Assembly: GCA_002392655.1 (NCBI GenBank)
Contig: DGHK01000051.1
Coordinates: 1-64,000, forward strand
Reading direction: 5' to 3'
DNA: 64,000 nucleotides
Source of the DNA: Lachnospiraceae bacterium UBA3850
GTDB lineage: Bacteria; Bacillota; Clostridia; Lachnospirales; Lachnospiraceae
Shown piece after piece: positions 17,272 to 25,137 of the stretch. The position numbers and the translations under genes were made by a program. The notes under the pieces were generated by a model. It was given only the letters and a program-made list of their open reading frames with translations, did not search any database and was not told the origin of the DNA. Every line of letters begins with the position of its first letter. Within the stretch, counting starts at the first letter, position 1.

Positions 17272-18327
17272 ATGATAGATATGGACGAACTCCTCAGCCT
17301 TGCGGTTGATGAAAATGCATCTGATATTCACCTCGCGGTTGGTATACCGCCAAAGTTCAGAATCAACGGTGGTCTTCAGGAAGTAGATGTTCCGCCTCTT
17401 TCAGCTTCAGAAGCTGCAGAGAGTATAGGAATGACAATGAATGAGAGGCAGAAGGCTATCCTCAAGGATAGAGGTGAGTGCGACTTCGCTTACTCCGTAG
17501 GTGAGAAAGGACGTTTCCGTGTTAACGTATATATGGATCGAGGCAATATGGCGGCTGCTTATCGAAAAATCGATACAGTTATTCCGAAGCCTGAACAGCT
17601 TGGACTTCCTCCTGCTGTAGTTGATCTCTACAAGAAGAAGAGAGGACTTGTTCTTGTAACTGGACCAACTGGATCCGGAAAATCAACAACACTTGCTTCT
17701 ATTATAAACAAAGCAAATGAAAATACAAGTAACCATATAATTACTCTTGAGGATCCTATCGAGTACATCCATCATCATAAGAAGTCGATAGTTAACCAGA
17801 GAGAGCTGGGAATGGATACACTTTCCTTTGATAACGCGCTTAGAGCTGCACTCCGTGAGGATCCGGATATAATCCTCGTAGGAGAGATGCGTGATCCGGA
17901 AACGATTCAGATAGCGATAACCGCTGCCGAGACCGGACACCTCGTATTCTCAACACTGCATACAATTGGTGCCGCTGCAACAGTTGACCGTATCATCGAC
18001 GTATTCCCTCCTCACCAGCAGCAACAGATTCGTATACAGCTTGCGATGGTTATTGAGGGCGTTATATCACAGCAGCTTCTTCCGACAGCGGATGGACATG
18101 GAAGATGTGCAGCATTTGAGGTCATGCTGGCAAACTCAGCTATAAGAGCTCAGATCCGTGAAGGAAAAACACACCAGATTGAGTCAACAATACAGACATC
18201 TAGAAATATCGGTATGGTAACTATGGATGACTGCCTTGTAGAGATGTATAGGAACGGACAGATCAGCAAGGATAATGCATTACTGTATGCGCAGGATCAG
18301 TTAGGTATGAAAAAGAATCTTTACTAA
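17272..18327 (+). CDS. pilT: Twitching motility (pilus retraction) ATPase PilT
   Basis: A 351-residue hexameric AAA-like ATPase that depolymerises pili. It has an N-terminal PAS-like region (ASDIHLAVGIPPKFRINGG), a Walker A GPTGSGKST (residues 131-139), a Walker B region (DPDIILVGEMRD), STLHT, and the PilT-specific C-terminal motif AIRAQIREGK (near residue 290), close to the AIRNLIRE consensus needed for retraction. It lacks the tetracysteine site of PilB, as expected. Its presence implies that the pili retract and may drive twitching or DNA uptake. GGGGG precedes the start. Confidence 0.95.
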   Translation: MIDMDELLSLAVDENASDIHLAVGIPPKFRINGGLQEVDVPPLSASEAAESIGMTMNERQKAILKDRGECDFAYSVGEKGRFRVNVYMDRGNMAAAYRKIDTVIPKPEQLGLPPAVVDLYKKKRGLVLVTGPTGSGKSTTLASIINKANENTSNHIITLEDPIEYIHHHKKSIVNQRELGMDTLSFDNALRAALREDPDIILVGEMRDPETIQIAITAAETGHLVFSTLHTIGAAATVDRIIDVFPPHQQQQIRIQLAMVIEGVISQQLLPTADGHGRCAAFEVMLANSAIRAQIREGKTHQIESTIQTSRNIGMVTMDDCLVEMYRNGQISKDNALLYAQDQLGMKKNLY

Positions 18328-18404
18328 GATAAGTGCAATTTGTGAATTTTTTGTGAAAATAGGCCAAAAATTAACGGTTTGTTCATATATTATTTACAAA
18401 ACGG

Positions 18405-18433
18405 TTGCAATTTTATGTAAAGTATTGTATGTT
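18405..18433 (+). promoter_or_regulatory. Possible promoter upstream of pilC
   Basis: TTGCAA (18405-18410), a 17-base spacer and TATGTT (18428-18433), about 40 bases before the pilC start. It lies in a 146-base gap that contains no clear terminator. The match is moderate. Confidence 0.4.
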
Positions 18434-18473
18434 AATATAAATATTATGTGGAAAAATGGGCGGAGGATAGAAT

Positions 18474-19679
18474 ATGGCTAAGTATAATTACAGAGCTCTC
18501 GATGCCAACGGTAGAGTCAAGAAAGGAACCGTTGACGCGAACACCGAAGAAGCTGCTAAGACTAAGCTTCGTAATGAGGGACTTAATATCACTGAATTTG
18601 GCGAAAGTAAGGATATTAATTTCGGTTTTGGCAAAAAAGGTGTAAAAAACAAAGACCTTTCAGTTTTCTGTAAACAGTTTGCTGCCGTGCTTAGAGCCGG
18701 TGTGCCGATTATTCAGGCTCTTGATATGATGGCAACTAGTATGGAAAACAAAACACTGAAAGAAGCAATTGAAGAAGCAGAGACTCATGTTCAGAAGGGT
18801 GGTACCCTTGCTGATGCTCTGAAGCTTAATCCGAAGGTATTCCCGGAGATGCTGTCAAACATGGTAGCAGCCGGTGAGTCTTCAGGTAAGCTTGAAATCT
18901 GTTTCGAGCGTATGGCAGCACAGTTTGAGAAGGATGGTCACATCGAAGGAAAGATCAAGAGTGCTATGATGTACCCGATCGTTATCCTCGTAGTTGTAAT
19001 CGGTGTTGTAATCCTGATGCTGACATCTGTTGTACCAACATTCGCAGAGATGTTTGAAGAGATGGGAGCTAAGCTTCCAGCAGCTACAACGCTTCTTGTT
19101 AATGCATCTAACTTCCTTGTTAAGAGGTGGTACGTTGTTCTGCTTATTGCAGCTGCAATAATAGTTGGAATCAAAATGTTTGCCAAAACTGATTTCGGCC
19201 AGGAATTCAATGGTAAGATGGCACTTAAGATGCCAATCTTTGGTAATCTGAATGTTAAAACTGCTGCAGCTACATTCTCAAGAACATTTGCTACACTTCT
19301 TGCTTCGGGTATTCCTATGGTAGATGCTATCGAGCAGACAGCAAACGTTATGAAGAATAAGGTTGTCAGAGATTCTCTTAAGGATTGTAAGGTTCAGGTT
19401 ATGAGAGGTGTGCCTCTTTCAAAACCTATTAAGGATATGGATATATTCCCTCCTATGCTTCCTCAGATGATGCATATCGGAGAAGAAACAGGTAACGTTG
19501 AAGATATGATGGAGAAGGTTGCTGACTTCTACGAGGATGAAGTAGATCTTGCAACAGATGCTCTTACATCAGCAATGGAACCGCTTATCATCGTTGTCAT
19601 GGCAGTTGTCGTTGGTGCTATGGTGGTAGCTATCTACTCACCTATCCTTAGTATGTACGACGCAGTTGACAGCTATTAA
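18474..19679 (+). CDS. pilC: Type IV pilus inner-membrane platform protein PilC (type II secretion F family)
   Basis: A 401-residue GspF/PilC protein that links the ATPases to the growing pilus. Two tandem T2SSF domains are visible: CKQFAAVLRAGVPIIQALDM with GESSGKLE, and the second copy FSRTFATLLASGIPMVDAIE with GEETGNVEDMMEK. Membrane helices occur near residues 165-190, 215-235 and 370-395. Length and order are standard. The ribosome binding site GGAGG is well placed. The product is essential for pilus assembly in characterised systems. Confidence 0.94.
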   Translation: MAKYNYRALDANGRVKKGTVDANTEEAAKTKLRNEGLNITEFGESKDINFGFGKKGVKNKDLSVFCKQFAAVLRAGVPIIQALDMMATSMENKTLKEAIEEAETHVQKGGTLADALKLNPKVFPEMLSNMVAAGESSGKLEICFERMAAQFEKDGHIEGKIKSAMMYPIVILVVVIGVVILMLTSVVPTFAEMFEEMGAKLPAATTLLVNASNFLVKRWYVVLLIAAAIIVGIKMFAKTDFGQEFNGKMALKMPIFGNLNVKTAAATFSRTFATLLASGIPMVDAIEQTANVMKNKVVRDSLKDCKVQVMRGVPLSKPIKDMDIFPPMLPQMMHIGEETGNVEDMMEKVADFYEDEVDLATDALTSAMEPLIIVVMAVVVGAMVVAIYSPILSMYDAVDSY

Positions 19680-19722
19680 AATGTTATAAGAGGCTTCCCG
19701 GCCTTTTATATATAAAGTTGTA

Positions 19723-19746
19723 ATAATACCGGGCGAGCGGTATTAT
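19723..19746 (+). promoter_or_regulatory. Hairpin upstream of the major pilin gene
   Basis: ATAATACCG (19723-19731), loop GGCGAG, then CGGTATTAT (19738-19746): a perfect 9-base stem 46 bases before the pilin ATG. No T tract follows, so it is not a classic terminator. It could protect a processed pilin mRNA end or attenuate read-through from pilC. Confidence 0.5.
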
Positions 19747-19791
19747 CATACACTATTTATCATCATTTTCTAAGAAAAGGAGAAAGAGAAT

Positions 19792-20271
19792 ATGAAGAAT
19801 AAGGGATTTTCACTTGTTGAGCTTATTATCGTTATAGCTATCATGGCTATTCTTGCTGCAGCTATCGCTCCAGCTCTTATCAGATACATCGATAAGTCAC
19901 GTAGATCAGACGACGTTGCTGCTGCTGAGACAATCAACACAGCTACTCAGGCTGCTCTTGCTAACGAAGATGCATATGATGAGGTTCAGGATCAGATGCC
20001 TACAAATGCTTCATCAGCTGTTGCTCTTTTAGTTGCTGAGAAGGATACAGCTTTCTCAGAACTTAGTGGATCATATCCATCATTCAAGGAAGAAATTAAT
20101 TCATCTTGTGGTGGTAAGGCTCCTAAGCTTAAGTATACAAAAGAGAGCGCAAAGTATTGGTTTGTTGGAGTTAATGGTGCTGGAAAGCCTGTTGTATGGC
20201 TTGGTTCTACTAACGCTGCTACTGGCACAAAGTGGGAGATGCAGCCTACAATCGACAAGAAGTATAAGTAA
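19792..20271 (+). CDS. Type IV major pilin (class III signal peptide)
   Basis: A 159-residue prepilin. The very short leader MKNKG is followed by F(+1)SLVE(+5)LIIVIAIMAILAAA, the textbook prepilin peptidase site with the conserved Glu5. The rest is a small soluble domain with one Cys (near residue 104), a Lys-rich C-terminus, and high Ala content. Its size and position right after pilB-pilT-pilC suggest the major fibre subunit. It is flanked by hairpins on both sides, which could set its mRNA level apart from its neighbours. No prepilin peptidase gene is in the window. Confidence 0.9.
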   Translation: MKNKGFSLVELIIVIAIMAILAAAIAPALIRYIDKSRRSDDVAAAETINTATQAALANEDAYDEVQDQMPTNASSAVALLVAEKDTAFSELSGSYPSFKEEINSSCGGKAPKLKYTKESAKYWFVGVNGAGKPVVWLGSTNAATGTKWEMQPTIDKKYK

Positions 20272-20287
20272 TCTAAGTAATTAATAG

Positions 20288-20322
20288 GATAAGACATTAA
20301 ACTCGTCCTTTAATGTCTTATC
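20288..20322 (+). terminator. Strong hairpin after the pilin gene (partial terminator or mRNA 3' stabiliser)
   Basis: GATAAGACATTAAA (20288-20301), loop CTCGTCC, then TTTAATGTCTTATC (20309-20322): a perfect 14-base stem 16 bases after the pilin stop. The following bases TTGTTGCT are a poor T tract, so termination may be incomplete, letting some transcripts continue into pilMN. Confidence 0.6.
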
Positions 20323-20392
20323 TTGTTGCTATGTTTAATGATCAGCGGTTTTTATTTCTCTCTTTACGTATACACTATATGTATATGGAACG

Positions 20393-20498
20393 GTACACTC
20401 AGTGTACAGGTAAAGGGAGTATGGGGGAGGCATGATACACCCTTGGGGTTGCCTGCTTTACTTACGGCTGATCTCTGTAAGAAGGTTAGGAAAACCTT
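20393..20498 (+). ncRNA. Candidate structured leader RNA upstream of pilMN
   Basis: The 266-base gap between pilin and pilMN has several short stems: GTACAC/GTGTAC (20393-20398/20402-20407, 3-base loop); a nested hairpin with GTAAAG/CTTTAC (20410-20415/20456-20461), AGGCA/TGCCT (20428-20432/20450-20454) and ACCC/GGGT (20439-20442/20446-20449); CTTAC/GTAAG (20461-20465/20477-20481), which competes with the previous stem; and AAGGTT/AACCTT (20482-20487/20493-20498). The sequence is more G-rich than nearby gaps. It does not match the c-di-GMP riboswitch sequences I can recall. A riboswitch or attenuator is possible, but the call rests only on hand-drawn stems. Confidence 0.35.
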
Positions 20499-20537
20499 TA
20501 TAAATAAAAACTACTGAAAAATGAGGGAGGCTATAGA

Positions 20538-22154
20538 ATGGCAAATAACAGAGTCTTATCAATAGACATTACTAATGAAAGTATTACTATTGTAGAGATT
20601 ACTGCTTCACAGAAGAAGCAGACCTACATTCACAAGGTTCTCATTTTTGAGACACCTGAGGACGCTTTTGAGGATGGACAGATACGAGATATCCAGAGAA
20701 TCGCAGGTGAGATAAAGGGACAGCTCACAAGCGCAGGTATATCAAATAAAAATGCCGTATTTGTTATGAACTCAACGAAGATCGTTAACAGAGAAGTTGT
20801 AATTCCTGATGTTCCTGATAAGAAAGTATCAGCAATGATCAATTCAAACGCAGGAGAGTACTTCCCGGTTAATAATATCTCTGATTACGTTATTGCAAAT
20901 ACTGTACTTGAGAGATTTACGGATGAGAATGGTGCAAAGCAGGCTAGAGTTATGGCAGTTGCAGCTCCTGAGATGATGGTTAGAAATTATTATGACCTTG
21001 CTCAGGCATGCGGACTTAAGGTTTATGCTCTTGATTATATCGGAAATGCTATGCTTCAGCTCATTAAGACACAGACTACAGAACAGTCAACTACTATGGT
21101 TATTCAGCTTGGATCAGAGTCTACAGTTCTTAATGTAGTTAATGGTGACAAGCTTCTTCTTCAAAGAAGTGTACCATATGGAACAAATCCTGTTGTTAAC
21201 GTAGTTATGCAGGAGAAGGGCGTTGACGCTACAACAGCTATGACAATGCTTCAGAATGAAAGAATCATCACTGTTGATTTTGATGATAATGAAGCTACAG
21301 GTGCTTTCAGATACCTCATCAACAATATCGGACGTGTTATGGACTTCTATGCTTCAAAGAATCCTGACAATCCTATAGATGATGTATTCCTTACAGGAGA
21401 CGGAGCGCTTATTAAGGGTATCGATGGTCTCTTCAAGATTCAGCTGAATGTTTCTACTAGAATCATGGACAGCCTTTACAATGTTAAATTTGATCCTTCT
21501 ATAGATCTTAGAATCTATAGTCCGGTATATCTTATTGCACCTATCGGTGGAGCTATTAATCCTATGGGATTCAGTCTCACAAGTGGTGGTGGAGCAGTTA
21601 AGTCAGCCGGTGGAATAGGACCTTTCATTGGTATAGCAGTTGCTGGTGCTCTTATAGCTGCCGGTCTTTCATTCTACTTTATTAATAAAGAGAATAATCT
21701 CAAGAATGATAAGGCTGCTCTCGAGAGACAGGTTGCAGAGAAGGAATATATAGAAGAAATCATAAATGCTCGTAATGATGCTGAAGCCAGAGCTACAGAT
21801 GCAAAAGCGATGGAGATTTCTACATACAAATTCAACGAGCAGGCTCTTGAGTTTATTAATGAACTTGAGGACAAGATGCCTACAAATATTAATATCCAGT
21901 CTTTTACTGCTAATACTTCTAATATTAGTATCCCTGGTGTTGCTGCAAGTTATGATGATATTACTGATTTCATCATGCAGCTTAAGCAGATAAAGTGTAT
22001 AGAAGATGTATACGTCTCATCAATTGCTCAGACGCTTACAGTTGGTGCTGGTGCTACAAATGCTTCTGATGGAGTAGATCCACAGTACAACTTTACACTT
22101 ACCTGTGAATACACAAATCCTTGGGCATCACTTACAGATGCTGAGGAAGAATAA
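20538..22154 (+). CDS. PilM-PilN fusion protein
   Basis: A 538-residue fusion. Residues about 1-340 form the actin-like PilM ATPase fold (LSIDITNESITIVEI near the start, MVIQLGSESTVLNVV for the second phosphate loop, DDVFLTGDGALIKGI). A Gly/Ala-rich linker leads to a membrane helix (about 360-385), a coiled coil (about 388-440) and a PilN-like periplasm-type domain (MPTNINIQSFTANTSNISI to the C-terminus). Separate PilM binds the PilN cytoplasmic tail; here the interaction is built in. Similar fused forms occur in clostridial pilus loci. A GGGAGG binding site precedes the start. Confidence 0.88.
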   Translation: MANNRVLSIDITNESITIVEITASQKKQTYIHKVLIFETPEDAFEDGQIRDIQRIAGEIKGQLTSAGISNKNAVFVMNSTKIVNREVVIPDVPDKKVSAMINSNAGEYFPVNNISDYVIANTVLERFTDENGAKQARVMAVAAPEMMVRNYYDLAQACGLKVYALDYIGNAMLQLIKTQTTEQSTTMVIQLGSESTVLNVVNGDKLLLQRSVPYGTNPVVNVVMQEKGVDATTAMTMLQNERIITVDFDDNEATGAFRYLINNIGRVMDFYASKNPDNPIDDVFLTGDGALIKGIDGLFKIQLNVSTRIMDSLYNVKFDPSIDLRIYSPVYLIAPIGGAINPMGFSLTSGGGAVKSAGGIGPFIGIAVAGALIAAGLSFYFINKENNLKNDKAALERQVAEKEYIEEIINARNDAEARATDAKAMEISTYKFNEQALEFINELEDKMPTNINIQSFTANTSNISIPGVAASYDDITDFIMQLKQIKCIEDVYVSSIAQTLTVGAGATNASDGVDPQYNFTLTCEYTNPWASLTDAEEE

Positions 22155-22171
22155 GAGGGGAGGATAGACGG

Positions 22172-23302
22172 ATGACAGATACAAATAAGAAAATTCTTTT
22201 AACTCTTTTAGGAATAGTTTTTGTTTTTGCAGCATATATGTATATAGTAAGACCAAAGAGTAGTTCCATAAAGAGTCTTGAGTCAGATATAGACGATCTT
22301 CAGGCTAGATATGATGACCTTTGCGCTAAAGAAGCACAGAAGGATCAGCTTATAGCAGAAACTGATGAGTTTAATGCTCAGTTTGACGAAACAATCGGTA
22401 AATTTGCACCTGATCTGAATCAGGAAAACACAGTAGCTTTTCTTAAGGAAACTGAAGCTGAAAATGATTTTGTAAATATGTCAGTAGCTATGCCAAGAGA
22501 GACTGCATATTATATACTTGGACAGGGTGCAACAGCCGGACAGGATGCATCTCAGCTTGATATCGATAAGGATGCTTACGTTGCATATAACGACAATTAC
22601 AGTATTGCATTTAGTGGAACATATGAAGGTGTTAAGTCATATCTTGAGTACATACTTAACTATAAGTATAGAATGGCTGTGGAATCGATTACTATGACTT
22701 TCGATGAAGAAGCAGAGGCTCCTGTCCTTGAAACAAATGGATCTATCATACTTAATACTTATGCTGTTAAGCATGTTGACAGAGCTGCAGATGTTCCGAA
22801 GGTTGATGTTGAAGAAGGTAAGGAAAATATCTTCGCTACAGAAGGTGAGTTTATGCCGGCTTCAGCAGGATCATCAGATCATGATTCTGATAATGGTGAT
22901 TCGATAGTTTCAAATCATAATATGATAATCATGCTTAATAATGCAAACAATGATGCAGCATCTGGTATCATCGCAGCAGCAAGTGAGAGTAACGAAGCTA
23001 CATATGTAACATCAAATGAAAATAAGGTAGAAGATCTTACAGTATCTATTACTTCAGAAGATGGAAAGAATTACGTAACATATGCTATAGGTTCTAAGAG
23101 CTACAAGGCTGAGGTTCTTACAAGCGATGTTAATATCTATGTTAAGTCTTCAAGTAGAGTAGATGATAATGATAAGAATGGTGTTAATGTTAAGATATCA
23201 AACGACACAGCACTTCCGGTTTATATTAAGGTTTCAGGCGATGATGGTTCAAATCCTCGTTTTAATCTTACAGAGAAAGCAGGTAGTGTAAAAGTTTACT
23301 AA
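22172..23302 (+). CDS. PilO-like type IV pilus alignment protein
   Basis: A 376-residue protein with an N-terminal membrane helix (about residues 8-26), a coiled coil (IKSLESDIDDLQARYDDL) and a ferredoxin-like region (GTYEGVKSYLEYILNYKYRMAVESITM), the layout of PilO, which pairs with PilN. It is longer than usual PilO (about 200 residues). The extra C-terminal 160 residues are rich in Asn, Asp and Ser and look like an extracellular extension. It follows pilMN by 17 bases. The assignment rests on topology and position more than sequence identity. Confidence 0.72.
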   Translation: MTDTNKKILLTLLGIVFVFAAYMYIVRPKSSSIKSLESDIDDLQARYDDLCAKEAQKDQLIAETDEFNAQFDETIGKFAPDLNQENTVAFLKETEAENDFVNMSVAMPRETAYYILGQGATAGQDASQLDIDKDAYVAYNDNYSIAFSGTYEGVKSYLEYILNYKYRMAVESITMTFDEEAEAPVLETNGSIILNTYAVKHVDRAADVPKVDVEEGKENIFATEGEFMPASAGSSDHDSDNGDSIVSNHNMIIMLNNANNDAASGIIAAASESNEATYVTSNENKVEDLTVSITSEDGKNYVTYAIGSKSYKAEVLTSDVNIYVKSSSRVDDNDKNGVNVKISNDTALPVYIKVSGDDGSNPRFNLTEKAGSVKVY

Positions 23303-23315
23303 GATCGGAGTGAGT

Positions 23316-25136
23316 ATGGTGGCAATTAATAATAAAAGATTAAAAAATAATAACAAGGGTTTCAGCTTAGTTGATATTATGATTGCTATTGCCGTTTTGG
23401 CTATCCTTATCACACCTATCATTTTGCAGGTTATTACTACTATCAATACTAGTGCTAAATCAAAAGAAAAGCAGTATGTTGTTGATAGTGCCACATCAGT
23501 TATGGAGTACTTTAAACAGTCTTCTATTGATGATATCAAGAAAAATAAGAATGTTGCTGATATAGCCAATATATCAGCAACACCTGTTACAGGTAAACAG
23601 ACCTGTGCCATATATGTTGATGGAACAAACACAGGTGCAACTGTTGAATATAACTATACTGATTTTAATCTTGATTCGGTAAATCTTGGCAGAGCCAAGA
23701 GGCAATATGATAGAGGGGTGGTTATGACTGATCTTGCCAACAAGCTTTTGGCAGGAAAGGCCTCAAACGGAAAGAGATACAGGATTAATTATACAGTTGA
23801 TCTTGATAAATCATCTTCAGTTTATAATAATATATCAAGTGATTCTACATTTGATATTCAGAGTGATCACTCAGCTGTTAAGTTTGATGATCCTAATAGT
23901 TTAACCAAACATATAACAGCTATTGATTGTGTAGAAGTTGCTGATTCAGGTTATGTTGATCCTAATACTGTTTCACTTGGAAACATTCAGGATCTTGATG
24001 CAGATAAGATTGCCATCATAGAGGGTGATGCAACTAAACTCGATCATAGGTTTGAGAGTGATCTTGTATCAATGATTCTTGATTATGCATCACGTCATAC
24101 AAATATTATTGATGAAGATATTATGAGTGATACAGCAACGCTCAATACTTATATCACATCACTTATTCGAAGCCCTGCAAACACCTTTAACAGAATGATA
24201 ATGATTGAGGTTACCAGGAGATTAGATGCTTCGAACAAAGAATACTATCATGTAGGAGTTAAAATCAGATATTATCTGAAGTTTAATAACTCAAGCTTTA
24301 AAGTATTTAATGGTAGTAATGAAGGTGATATGACTTATGAAGTAATGAACAGAGATTTCTTCACAAGTGAACCACCAGATGTATTTATGGTTTATGAGCC
24401 ATTTATTACAAATTCAAATTCAGGAGATGCAGAGTACGCATACACTGATTATATAACTATTCAGTCTGATCCATATACTTCAGGACAGAGAGATGGATAT
24501 GATGCCTCAAAGGTATATATTATCAAGCCGGAAGAATCATGGCAGACAGCTACAGGAGCTGATAATGGACTTAGTTATTTATCAGCAACTGAACAGGAGC
24601 TTAAGAAGAATATGTACTTCACTCTTGATTCTTCGGGTGGTTATAGTCCTGTAAAGATTTCTATCAACCAGGTATATAAGAATGTCGACCTTGGTGGTGG
24701 AAATATGACCAGTTATACACCTGCAGAGTGTTATCCGCTTCAGGTTATAACTAACATTGCAACCTACCATGATGATACTAGAAATGTTGACTGGGTATAT
24801 AATGGTATATCGAATCCATATGATAAGGATTCGGTTTTGGCTGATGATAATGATAATGTGCAATTTGTTCGTACACTTGATTCGAGTGCACTTCCCGCTA
24901 TAAAGACAACTCAGGGAGAGGGTACAAGAGCAGCTTACAAGCTCGGAATCAAGGCTGATGACGATGAAATTGGTGATTTTTACTTCACTGATGGTGATGG
25001 AGATAAGTGTATATACTCTATAGTTCCATGGCAGGGTGAAAGTAAGTATAGTGGCAAGGTTTATAACATTACTGTTACTTATAGAAGTCCATCCGGTGAT
25101 GAAACCTACTTAACTGGTGCGAAGGGAGCTGACTAA
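23316..25136 (+). CDS. Large minor pilin with type III signal, PilV-like
   Basis: A 606-residue prepilin-type protein. After a Lys/Asn-rich leader ending NNNKG, the mature N-terminus reads FSLVDIMIAIAVLAILITP, with Asp in place of the conserved Glu at +5. The remaining roughly 570 residues form an exposed domain rich in Asp, Ser, Thr and Tyr, far larger than a standard minor pilin. A GTG at 23310 is in frame, but GGAGTG favours the ATG at 23316. Its place between pilO and the PilX-like gene suggests a role in priming or capping the fibre, possibly adhesion. Confidence 0.78.
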   Translation: MVAINNKRLKNNNKGFSLVDIMIAIAVLAILITPIILQVITTINTSAKSKEKQYVVDSATSVMEYFKQSSIDDIKKNKNVADIANISATPVTGKQTCAIYVDGTNTGATVEYNYTDFNLDSVNLGRAKRQYDRGVVMTDLANKLLAGKASNGKRYRINYTVDLDKSSSVYNNISSDSTFDIQSDHSAVKFDDPNSLTKHITAIDCVEVADSGYVDPNTVSLGNIQDLDADKIAIIEGDATKLDHRFESDLVSMILDYASRHTNIIDEDIMSDTATLNTYITSLIRSPANTFNRMIMIEVTRRLDASNKEYYHVGVKIRYYLKFNNSSFKVFNGSNEGDMTYEVMNRDFFTSEPPDVFMVYEPFITNSNSGDAEYAYTDYITIQSDPYTSGQRDGYDASKVYIIKPEESWQTATGADNGLSYLSATEQELKKNMYFTLDSSGGYSPVKISINQVYKNVDLGGGNMTSYTPAECYPLQVITNIATYHDDTRNVDWVYNGISNPYDKDSVLADDNDNVQFVRTLDSSALPAIKTTQGEGTRAAYKLGIKADDDEIGDFYFTDGDGDKCIYSIVPWQGESKYSGKVYNITVTYRSPSGDETYLTGAKGAD

Positions 25137-25137
25137 A

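Noticed and set aside
20393..20498. c-di-GMP riboswitch of class I or II upstream of pilMN
   Set aside because: Pilus context made it attractive, but the core sequences that I recall for both classes are not present; only generic stems are supported.
20323..20517. A 64-codon open frame within the pilin-pilMN gap
   Set aside because: No ribosome binding site before its ATG, no recognisable domain, and it crosses the stem-forming region, which better explains the sequence.
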